In this document: piece by piece, positions 34,373-45,208 of the stretch
Position numbering within the stretch: the first letter of the stretch is position 1
Layout: every line of letters starts with the position of its first letter
Source: Monocercomonoides exilis
Taxonomy: Eukaryota > Preaxostyla > Oxymonadida > Polymastigidae
NCBI GenBank assembly: GCA_001643675.2
Contig: LSRY02000052.1
Span: 434,001 to 498,000 of the forward strand
Length of the DNA stretch: 64,000 nt
Reading direction: 5' to 3'
Program-made: the position numbers and the translations under genes
The notes under the pieces: generated by a model
Told to the model about the DNA's origin: nothing
Databases searched by the model: none
What the model saw: the letters and a program-made list of their open reading frames with translations, nothing else

Positions 34373-36837
34373 TCAGGTTGGCTTTTCTTCGCAGTTTCGA
34401 TTTTCTTTGCTTTTCTTTTCTAAAAATATTGCTTCAAGCTGTTTTTTTGAGTACTTACCTTTGAACCTTCCTTTCAGATAAAACCACCTTTTCCACTCCT
34501 TTTTAACGTTCTCCGGAGGCTCATCAAAGCTCCACAAAAATCTCATCTGTGGAGGAGTTTGAGACAGCAGCCGAGCACGCATGATCAATTTTCCTTTATC
34601 GTGCAACCCACGAAGTTCGGCCTTGAGGAGATTAGCCCGAACTTTGCTTTTGAAAAAGGCAAATGAAATAAATGATGTGGTAATGCAATGATTTTCTATT
34701 GAAACATCACTTGACAGGTGTTTGACACTCGCTTTCGAATCGTTTATATTATCATCAGAGCAAGTATTCGACATTGCAGAAAATACTTCAGAAGCTCCTT
34801 CCTTTTGGACGGGAAATGGTGGATTTTCAATACAGCAAGGGTTGAATGAATTCCGGCAGAAAATATCATCACCAGAGCATTTGAGGCGAGGCAGCGATGA
34901 CAAAACAAAGGATTTGAATGACGGATCATTTGCTGAGTTAAAATATGGAGATGGCCCAAATGCTGCACGAGGAGAAGCAATGGTCAAATTTGATGAATAT
35001 TTCTGATTGATTAAATGCTGATTTCTGAAGGAGCACAAGCGAGGTCCAAGCAAGTTCGCAAACGGTGGAGCAGGCTCTGGAGCAAAGGGAATAAAGGGAG
35101 CAGGGGAGCAAGATGATGAATTCAGGACAGCTTGAGCAATTACAGCCGCATCCTGCCAGTGCCCAGATGGCAACGCTGGGGATATTCTGCACAGATCACT
35201 TGAGCTCGCAGTCGCATTGCCCTTTTCACATGGTGTTGAATCTTCCGTGGGCAAAGAAAGAACATGACACTCTCGAAGTGAAGAACGGCAATCACTGTCC
35301 TTTGTGCAGTCGATTCTACTCTTCTTTTCATAGTCCTTTCGCAGACTCAGCTCATACCGTTCCATATCGCTCATTGCTTCTTTCCACTCCTTCTCTTTCT
35401 GCTTTGCTTCTTCTCTTTCAATCCGCAGCCGAAGCATCCCCTCTTTTTCTTTTTCTTTTTCTGATTCTTCTTCCATTTTACCTGTTTCGCCTTCTTTCGT
35501 TTTGGTCTTCAGCTCTTCGATTGTTGCGCAAATGGCATCTCCTTCTTCCCCCTTCCAACATCCCTTTCTCTCTTTTTCTCTCACCCTTCTTTCAGCTTCC
35601 TCCCACAGCCGCACTTCTTCTTCTTCTTCTCCACCCCAGTTTTTTCTAACCCAAACACCAAACACTTTGTAGTACTCTCTCGCCTCTTTGATTTCCCTTT
35701 TGATCACCTTCAATCTCCCCCGATTCCCATTCACCATATCTTTCTCTCCCTCCAACTTTTCTTTTCCTTTCTCCTGTTCTTTGCTGCTGCTTTCCCCCTC
35801 TGCCAAAACACCTCCATCCTCCCTCGTTCTGCTCTCCAGCTCATAGCGCCGCCACCGCCCAACCATCTCCTCCTTCTTTTCCTCTGCTATTTCCGTTCTC
35901 TTTTCTCCTCTCACTGTAAAGTCCACATCTGCGCATCTCTCCCTCTGCATCACATCCACTGGCTGCCAGTCGACAAAATTCTGCGCCAGATGCTCCTCCA
36001 ATGAAGAGTCCGAAAGAGACGACCACGACCCAACAGAATCCAACCCAGGCGACTGCTTCGTGCTGCGGCTGTTGTGCTCGTCAGGGCCAGAACGAGACTC
36101 CATTCTGTTGTTGTTTCCTTGAGAAATCACATTTTCATCTCGGATTTCGCTTTCTTTCTTTTCCTCCCGCCAAGCAAGCTCCTTTGCACACTCCTGAACA
36201 TACCCTTGAACCGTCCCCACAAAAAAGCGTTCGTGAAATTCTGCGCTCTTGCCCTTCGAAGGTGACTCAAAACACCTGCTTTCCTTTTTCCAGATCCTCT
36301 TCCCAGTCGATTGGCAAGAAATCTCGTTCCATGCTTCGACACCAGCTCCAGGCGCGGCTATATTTGTCAGTGGAGGAGACCCAACAATAGGCTCAAACTC
36401 CAGCAACTTCTTCGCATTCGGCTGCAAATCCTTCAAATCCTTCAAATCCTTTTTTCCTTCAAAGTTATCCTGCCATAAAGCTTCGCATCCCCAGCCTTCT
36501 CCATCGTCATCCTTGGTGCTCGTCCGGCCACACGAAAGAAGTTGACTGCTGCCAACGAAGCACGACTTCGGATAACCTTGAGAAACGGTTTTTCATAGCA
36601 ATGATTCTGAGACGCATCACAGCAGCTTTCGTCCTCGGTTCGGGCTGTCTGGCCGAATCGAATCAAGCAAGGCAAAAAGGGTTTGCTGCACGGCTCTTGG
36701 GTGTGTGGGGCGCTTATTCCAAATGGATGAGACGATGAAGAAGAACACGAAGACTGCAGCACGCTTGAAGCAGCATTTTCAGAAGAAAACGGCCACAAGC
36801 GATAGTGCGACGCCTCCGAAGAATAAATTAGACTCAT
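34373..36837 (-). pseudogene. Module-family protein (right copy), frame broken by one missing A
   Basis: This is the mirror of the 17074-19540 gene. The frame is intact from about 36445 to the stop at 34373 (690 codons), including the whole module and tail. At 36589-36593 a run of five T (six A on the coding strand in the left copy) shifts the N-terminal part into another frame. Each arm therefore has one homopolymer change, at different places, and each is intact where the other is broken. That pattern fits uncorrected read errors in a functional gene better than true decay, though both are possible. Confidence 0.55.
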
Positions 36838-37065
36838 ATCGAAAACAATACGCAAATACAAGGAAACTTCGCGCAAAAGCAAAGAAGCATGCAAAATCAG
36901 AAAATATTTCTAATATTATGGCTGCCTTTCATTCAATCTCCTGTTTCGCTTGTTTTGTGTGCAGAGGAAGCACCCTGCCCGCGGGCCATTCTGTTCTTGC
37001 AAACCTGGCCAGAAAAAAATTAATGAAATATAATCAAATGATGGGAATTGATCGAATAACAATTC
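36838..37065. promoter_or_regulatory. Putative bidirectional promoter region (right arm)
   Basis: Mirror of 16846-17073, between the divergent module-family and AsnRS starts. No named element is visible. Confidence 0.35.
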
Positions 37066-39163
37066 ATGTCAACTGCGGATTCAAAGGTTGAAATCGAGGA
37101 AGAAAAAACGAAAAAGCAAGGGACGTTCGAGGAATTGCCGCCAGAGTATTTGAAGAGGCTTGCAGAAGGGCTGAAGAAATATGAAGAAGAGATTATATCG
37201 ACAGGAGGAAAAGTCACTACAAGCGGGAGGAAGAAGAAGGAAAAGGAAATCCGACGCAATCTGACAAAGGAATTGAAGGCAGCCAAGCGCGAAGAAGCGA
37301 AAGCGTCGTCTTCAGAGACTCCATCAGACGCAGCGTCGTCATCTTCGACTCCTTCGAGTTCAATCCAAATCACCAACAGCGATCCAACAGCTCCCGAAGT
37401 CAAGGTTGGAGACGTTCCAGAGCATCTCGGGGAACGGATACATTCGTTCGGGTGGGTTTCATCAATCCGGATGCACGGGAAAAACCTTGTTTTTATTGCG
37501 TTGAGAAATCTGGGGAAGCAAGTTCAGTGTGTTGCGCACGGGGCGCTTGCAAAGTCAGATGTTATTGTAAACTTGACGAGAGAAAGCACCATCGATGCGT
37601 GGGGCACAGTGCAGAAAGGAACAACAGAAATATCGCCATTTGAGATTTTGTTGGATTATGTTGAAGTGATTGGGCCATGCCCAGCAGAATTTGAGCAGCT
37701 GTTGAACCCTGACAGTGGGGTTGAGCAAAGAATGAATTATCGCCATCTGCAGCACAGAGGAGACATTCTTACGAGAACAATGAGAGTTCGGTCGAGGCTT
37801 TTGTTTGAATATCGAAAGTATCTTTATTCCAAAAACTTTGAGGAGGTTACGCCGCCAACGATTGTGAAGAATGCTTGCGAGGGCGGATCTGAAATGTTTG
37901 CTATTAAGTATTACGACCAAACAGCGTTTCTGACGGAATCGTCGCAACTGTATTTGGAAACTGTGATACAATCATTAGGAAATGTGTTCTGCATTCTGCC
38001 GAGCTATAGGTTTGGATGATTAATCGATTTATTAGTGAGTTTTTATTTTTTATTTTAATTATTTATTTTTTATTTTAATTATTTATTTTTTATTTTTTAA
38101 AAAAACAAAACAAACCAAATTGTAATGTTTTTACGCAATTTATTCACCGAACTATTGTTTCATTCATTCATTCATTATAACTTTCTTGTCGCTTGATTTT
38201 GTGGAAATTGCAGAGCAGAAAAGAGCACAACCAGGCGGCATTTGGCAGAGTTCACTCATCTTGAGGCAGAAATGCCGTTTATGGAGTTTGATGCGTTTCT
38301 TGGCTTCATAGAAGACTTCATATGCACTGTCATCGACAAGATGATAGAGGTGTGCAAGGACGATCTGAGCGTGCTCAACAAGGACTTTAAGCCCCTGCAG
38401 CGACCGTTTAAGCGAATGACATATATGGAAGCCATCCAGTATGAAACACGTGAGGATGAGACTTTCGTGGGTGGATGTGTTTTGATAGAGCAGGCTATAT
38501 TTTATTTGCTTATTTATTTATTTATTTATTACATGTTTTATTTCTTCTTCTTCTTTTTTTAATGCAGATGGCTGAAGGATCACGATGTGAAGAAAGAAGA
38601 TGGAACATATTATGAATATCCCGACGACATTCCAGAGAAGCCAGAGCGGTTTCTTGTGGACACCATCAACGTGCCGGTTATGCTGATGCGATTCCCAGCG
38701 TGCCAAAAAGCATTTTACATGAAGGTGTGGTGAATACTTTCTTCTTCTTCTTTTTTTTTTTTGAGAGTTTCGCGATTATGAATATTGTGTTTAAAACGTG
38801 TTTTTGTGTTTATTGCATTGTTTTGATTTTGGTGTGGCTGGGGGGCTGATGGGAATTATTGATCAGAAATGCAAAGACGACCCGCTGTTTACAGAAAGTG
38901 TGGATGTTCTTGTGCCGACGGTTGGAGAAATTATTGGGGGAAGCAGCAGGATTTCAGACTACGACGAGCTGTGCAAAGTGCTGGAAGAGAGGAAGATGGA
39001 TCCGAAGCCATTTAACTGGTATCTGGACCTGAGGAAGTATGGGACAGCGCCACACAGCGGATTTGGACTTGGGGTGGAGCGAATTCTGTGCTGGCTGACG
39101 AACACGTACCACATCCGAGACGCGTGCATGTATCCGCGGTATATGGGAAGAGTCACTCCATAG
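37066..39163 (+). CDS. asnS/NARS1-like: Cytosolic asparaginyl-tRNA synthetase (right copy)
   Basis: Exons are 37066-38009, 38214-38438, 38568-38724 and 38867-39163, giving 540 residues. The first-exon protein is identical to the left copy, and splice sites and class II motifs are the same. The only differences I saw are within intron 3: four T and six G in runs where the left copy has five T and five G. All exons are intact, so both arms would encode a working enzyme. Two identical copies of a housekeeping synthetase this close together are unusual unless the duplication is very recent or artefactual. Confidence 0.95.
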
Positions 39164-40279
39164 AATGGGGTGGGAATGGGTGGCTGCCTCGGAAGCGAGC
39201 ACTTGACGAATAGATAGCTGAATATTTATTCGAACATTCAAATAAATATTTATTTATTTATTGATTTGCATAAATTTTTAATTTCATTTTTTATTTTATT
39301 TTATTTTTTATTTTATTTTGATTCTGGAGTTTATCCTCCACGTCATTTCAAATTTGCTTTAATTTTTTTTTTGGCGATCACTTTGGCTGTGAGTCAAAAA
39401 ATTGTTTGCAATATTTAATTCTTTTCTTTTTCTTTTTCTTTTTCTGAAAGACAGCTTGAAGAATGTGTCGTTTTAAAAATGCCATTTGATTTCAAAATCA
39501 AGAGCAATCGAAGAATCCTTTTTGAAGTTGACACAGATTCATTCTCAAAACATTCAAAACATCGTGTTTGTTGGATGTTCTGGTGTTAGCAGCATTTCGA
39601 GTGCTCTCCGACTTTGCAAACCAACCAGTCAAATCACACTTCGTTGAATGTCAAAGTCCCCAAAAAAAGTGTTTCAAATTTCTGGGGATAAAATATGTTC
39701 AAATGAATATGAATGCAAGACATTCGAATTCAAAAGTTTCAAAATGAAATTATAAATTTCAAAATTCCTCTTTCTGAAAAACATAAAACATAAGATATCT
39801 TCGATTTTCAAAAACTGAGGAGAAAATTTTTCATTTCTATCATTTTCAAATAAATGAAATATCATTATTAATAAATTTCAAAATGAAACATATGAAGCAT
39901 ATTTTGATAACGTTGTGACATGTTAAAGGAAAAATTGGGAATAAATTCAAAAGAGAAAACAAACAAGTGCGAAAAGTTCAATGGATGTAATTTCCATAAT
40001 AATAATTTTTGTTGTTTTTGCTGTTATTTATTTTGCAATGATATTGAAAGGATGAGCTTTAATACGGGAAATTTTAAGGTTCATAATTTATTTGTTTTTT
40101 ATTTTCATTTTTTATAATTTATTATTTCACGGTAACAAAAATTTTCTGTGATTTATATTTTGTGAAACACAACAAATCTGACAAAATTTTAAAAGAAATT
40201 ATATGCTGCAAACGAAACTTCTAATTTTCCTCTTGAATCATCAAGATTTCTGTCTGTGGAAACGACCATTCAAACACAA
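39164..40279. other. AT-rich region across the right palindrome edge
   Basis: Contains the AsnRS 3' flank, the palindrome edge near 39782 and the upstream region of the next gene. The frame of that gene is open back to 40193 without an ATG. A small upstream exon beginning MSFNTGNFK at about 40052, spliced to 40196, would be phase-compatible but uses a weak donor (GTTCAT). Confidence 0.4.
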
Positions 40280-43200
40280 ATGAAAGAATTTGGTGCTTCA
40301 AGTGAAAATCCTTTTTCTGTACCTTCTTCAAGTTTTTTGCATTTAGCACCTTGCAACAAAGATTCCTTTATGAATTTTACCAAATCAATAACTGATTCAA
40401 AACATTCTCAATTTACTCATCTTACGGATTTCATGTCGGAGAAAAATGAAAAAGATTTTTCTTTTTTTCAACGAAAATTAATTTCAGATATTTTGGAAAA
40501 ATCAAAGCCTACAGAAGCATTGAGCACGTCGAATGATGAAATGCAAATGCTTGATGTTGAAGCACCACTCAATGCTGAGGGGCAACAAAAATTGAAGAAT
40601 AATCTATCCAATAACAACAATGTGGCATTTCAACCAGAAGAGATCAATCAAAATATGAGCGAATGTCATGTAGGTGAATATTTAAAAGTGTTTGAACATC
40701 CACTTACTTCAGTCACGAAACCTCCTCCAAAGCCTAATCCTTCACAACTCCAACAACGTCTAATGACAAAGGATTATCCAATAGAAGCATCAACCATCCA
40801 AGTTATAAGTGAATTTGGTAAAGAACTTCTCCAACTGAAGCAAAAACACAATCATTTCCATGAAAATCATAATCCGAGAAATGAAAAGAATTTTCTTTCA
40901 TCTCAACAGTCCCAAGATCAGAAGCCGATGAGCCGTCCTTCAACACCAGCAAGTGCTTGTTCAACCGACTCAACATGGTCACTGGAGCCGCAGCTGGAAG
41001 ACAACATCACGCGGTGGCAGCCAGATCCCGCAAAGAAGACGAACCGCTCGTTTGACGTGGAGGTTGAGCTCGAAGATGCGAGTGTGTCGTGGGCATGGTC
41101 GGTGGATGAGGATGGGCTGTTCCGCAAGTGGCGTGCGGAGGACATGGCACATGCTGCCCAGAAGATGAAGGTGTCTTTGCTTGCAGAAGAAAGCACAGCA
41201 AAAGCAGACAGTGCGACAAACAGCAAGGAACCGAAAGGAAGCGACAAGGCTATTGGAGAAAAGAGGCGTGCAGTGATTAAGAGGCAGATCAAAGAGGCGC
41301 TTGAACACTGGCGCGTGTTTGGGAGGTGGCTAAAGAAGTCGTGGGTGACAGACGAGGAGGAGCAGCGCCTGTGGGAGGCTGCTGAGGCCAAAGCGCAGTC
41401 AAAACTGATCGAAGCGCAGAGAGAGGTAGAGGAAGGGAAGGTGGGGAAGCAGACACTGGAAGAAACGAGAATAGCGCTGAGGGAGGAGTATGAGAAGGGA
41501 AGTGATGCGGAGCTGACTGAGAAGCTTGTGAAAGTCATTCAGTGCAAAGAAGACAAGATGCTGAAGAAGTCAAAAGTGGCTGGGTTGACACAAATTGAGA
41601 AGTATTGGCTGAAAGTGGGGAAGCAAAACAGACAGAAATGGAAAGAAGAAAACAGCACTGCAAAGTTGTTGCCTTCATTCGAGAGGCCATTTCAGCAGCA
41701 GGCAAATGCCATGCAGCAGAATGAAATGGAAAGAAATTTCTCTTTCGCGAAAACTTTGCATTCGGAAGCATCTCAACAAACATGCTCCTTACCAACATTT
41801 ACAAGTATATCTTTGAATGAACAAGTGGATGAACAGATTATTTCTGAACATGACGAGGATTGCCTGCCAACACAGAATGCTGAAGTGATTTCCTTCAAAC
41901 CACTTTGTTTATATTTTCAGTTTATGAATCCTTTTCCATTGATGGCAAAAGATGCAACAGAATCAGCAAACACTGTTATCCATGCTGTTATTTCTTCTGA
42001 TCCCTTATTGCTAGAAGAATCAAATTCCCAACAAAAATTCCAGCTATTTGACAGAAATGAGAAACTCAGAGCTTTCAATGACACTTCATATGGAATGCGA
42101 AAAGCTAAAAGAAAAAGAAAAAAAGGAATTATTCAATCACTTTACGAAAATATAGATCCAATTTTTGATGAAGTGAGGAATTCGCCTCCTCTTGTTGTTC
42201 CATTTATTAAAGCCACATTATTTAATAAATGCACTTTTCGAAACGATGCGTGTTCATTTACGAGAAACAATAGCATAAAACAGATTAAACATCTTCAAAA
42301 TAGTTTGATTCAAAGCGAACTGAATCATATGCCCCTTTTGTCGAAGCCAATAATTAGTGTACTAGGTTTACATGTGTAAGCATTACCTCCTTTTTCATTT
42401 CCATTTAAATGAAAATAAGCCTATAAATATTTGGATTATTTTTTTTTTTTTTGCGAAACCACAATTTTTTATTCATAACAGATGAAAAAAGAACTTGCTT
42501 AAAATCGATGCAAATAGAAATGCAAGTTTATTCTTATATATTCTTTGCTTCTTTAGATAAAATTTACGATCTTTACACATGTTCTTATGTAATTTTGAAT
42601 TTTAAATTTAATTCTTTAATAATGAAATAATTATTGTTTCATTAAACATTCAGGAATCAAAACATGGAATTCAATCATCGAAAAGAATTTCTTCTTTTTC
42701 ACAGGCCCCGGTTAATCGCTCATTCGGTCGTTTGCTTTTCTTTGACTTGATGATTTATTTAAAATTACCCAATGACATGTTAATTGTTACAAACATTTAT
42801 TTTATTTGATTTTAGGGGATATTTCTTTCGTAACTTTCCCCAAGAAAGCGAATATTAAGCATGATTCCCCGATTATCATCCCTTTTCCAACAGTTGTGCA
42901 ACCTTCTTTATCTTCATTATCCACAGCTCTTCCGAGTTCAAGTGGTAAAAATATGACAGCATCTGGAACGTCTTCACCATTTTTCATTCAGCCCTCTGGA
43001 ACAGAACTAATTGCATTAACAAATGTTGCTTCGAATGAATTAGCTTTAGATGAGCTTACTCCTAAAAATGAAAATCAACTTTCAAAAGCATTTTCATCTT
43101 TTCAATTCTCAGTAAGAAAATCATCAAACATTCATCAACAACCACACGCGGAGCCAAAAATACATTCTAAAATCACATCACAAAACCAAAAAACAATCGA

Positions 43201-44905
43201 ACAATGTTTGCTGGATTCACAAAAATTACCTTTTCAATTAGAAATGCTAAATCAAGAGGAAATCATTGAATATGATCCGAAGAAAAAACTAGACGAGCTT
43301 GATTGCGAGATGTTGGAGAAGATGAAAGGTGAATCAATAATGCACAGATGGAGAAGAGAAGACTCATTTGCAATGGAAGATGCAAGAGACGCATCGAATC
43401 TTGTGGAGAAGGAAGGAATTGAAAATGCCGAAGAAAAAAATGACAAGGCCCAAAATTTAGAGAAAAGCAAACATAAAATGGGAAAGTACAGACGCGAGCT
43501 AATTCGAAGGCAAATACAAGAAGCGAAGTATCATCAGAAGATTTTTGGGGTTTGGCTGAGAAAAACATGGATTGTGGATGAGGAAGAAAAAGAAATGTGG
43601 TCAAAAGCCGAACGAAAGGCGCTGGGCAAAGACAGGGAACAGGCGATGCAAAGAGAAGGAAGCGCTCAAAAAGAGCTGTTCACACTGGAAGAGCTCAAAA
43701 CGAGGCTTCAGGAGGCAGAAAATGAGGGAATGGCTGAACACGAGACGGAGTGTCTGAGACAGGAAATAGAGAGGCTGGAGGCGAAGCGAGAGAAGAAAGA
43801 GAGGTGGAGTGGGCTGAGCAAGATGGAAAGATATGCGCTGGAGAAGGCGAAGGGAATGGAGACAGAGCAGTCTGAGTATTTCACGTCGTTCAGCCCACTC
43901 ATGCGCGATCTGCGGAACGATCCTCCAAAAAAGCCAAAATGCGACAATCAAAAAAAGAACACTGAAAAAGACAACAGAAACAATCAGCCACTTTTGCCTT
44001 CTTTACCTTCTTCACCTTCTTTGCTTCTCGAGCACTTTGAACAGAACGAAGTTTCGTTGCCATATGAAGAAAGTTCAATTCATTCATCTTCTCCAATGCT
44101 CTCTCAATGCTTGCTATCTGCTGACAATACAACTTGTGGTGCTTCTTCTTCGCTGAGACTTGCAAATCCTTCATTTTTGTGTTCGTTGCCTTCTTTGCCA
44201 ACACAAAAAGCGTCTTTTTTATCAGAAATTGCACCTGATGCTAAATATTTTGGAAACGATAATTCATTAATTAATCCATCAGCTTCGCCATTAACATCAT
44301 CATCATCACATTCTTCTTCTTCTTCTTCTTCTTCAACTTCTTCAAATTCTGCTCCGTTGCTGACATTCAACATGCAATCTCTGAAAGCACAAAGGATGCC
44401 ACATCCAAAAGATTCATCCACAACACAAATTCCTTTTTCTGACTCAAAATTCAATTGTTCTGCTTCTTCTGTGTTTCATTCACAAAAAACGCCTGCAAAT
44501 ACATTCAATCTTCTCATTGACCCATTTCATTCAGTTTCGAATGAGAGCAATGAAGAACAAATCCCATGTACTGTTCTTTCAGTTGATGTCAGTCCTCAGT
44601 TTGACATGCACAATTTGGAGAAAGTGGTTATCGATTATGATGAGCATTTGTCACGCTTTTACGATCCAATGAACAATCCAAGAAAAATTAAGAAATTCTT
44701 AAAATGGGGTAAAGATGCTACGAAGAAGATGACCAAGACTGCTCAATTGCTATCTGAAATAAAGGAATGCTCAATGATTGTTGTATCTTTTTCTGCAAAA
44801 GAATTACTGAACAAAAAAATCGGAATTCAGAAAAATGATCTTGTAAAATCCATATTTGAAAACAAATTGGATAAAAAAAGTTATTTCTTTTTGTTTTGCA
44901 CATAA
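40280..44905 (+). CDS. Two-module protein of the unrecognised module family, two exons
   Basis: Exon 1 runs to 42365 and the intron is 42366-42815 (GTTTAC...TTTTAG). Exon 2 runs from 42816 to the TAA ending at 44905. The junction GTA CTA G / GG GAT keeps the frame, giving about 1391 residues from ATG 40280. Exon 1 holds WSLEPQLEDNITRWQPDP, LFRKWRAEDM and the core IKRQIKEALEHWRVFGRWLK followed by KSWVTDEEEQRLWEAAE (about 330-373). Exon 2 holds a second core, IRRQIQEAKYHQKIFGVWLR followed by KTWIVDEEEKEMW (about 920-963), preceded by MHRWRREDS. Each core is followed by a charged helix ending in a short LT/LS-x-(I/M)E(K/R)Y motif. The rest is Ser/Asn/Gln-rich. The function is unknown. If the intron call is wrong, these are two tandem paralogs. 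The start is uncertain. Confidence 0.6.
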
Positions 44906-45208
44906 CTTATATTTATTTATTCAAAAATTTACGTTTGCATATTGAATGAAAATTCTCACAAAAATTATATCATCAATCATTTTTGCTCAAAGAATCATTT
45001 TCGTTGCATTTGTCACGAAATATTGATATTTTAACACTTTCATTTAAATATTTTTATTGTTAAGAACAAATAATATTCATTTATTGAAAATTTTTATTTC
45101 ATTAGAGTCAAAATGATTCCATGATCATGACATCCCTTTACAGCCTACTCTCCAATATAACATAAGTGCTGTTTTGGACGCTTGAGGTGACATTTCTCAG
45201 TTATTTCG

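Larger units (their letters stand above)
27058..39782. repeat. Right arm of a 12.7-kb inverted duplication (palindrome)
   Basis: This is the reverse complement of 14129-26876. It carries the same genes in mirrored order: hAT transposase, kinase-like pseudogene, A/G tract, module-family gene and AsnRS. The outer edge is near 39782, where similarity to the left arm stops within a few bases. The flank beyond holds a further member of the module family at 40280-44905. That neighbour is a paralog of the arm's own gene, so this right junction may be the ancestral one. That last point is inference. Confidence 0.95.

Noticed and set aside
14129-39782. CRISPR array, bacterial or organellar inversion, or telomeric palindrome
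   Set aside because: There are no spaced direct repeats of CRISPR type, the genes are eukaryotic and intron-containing, no telomere repeat is seen at the centre or edges, and unique flanks exist on both sides.
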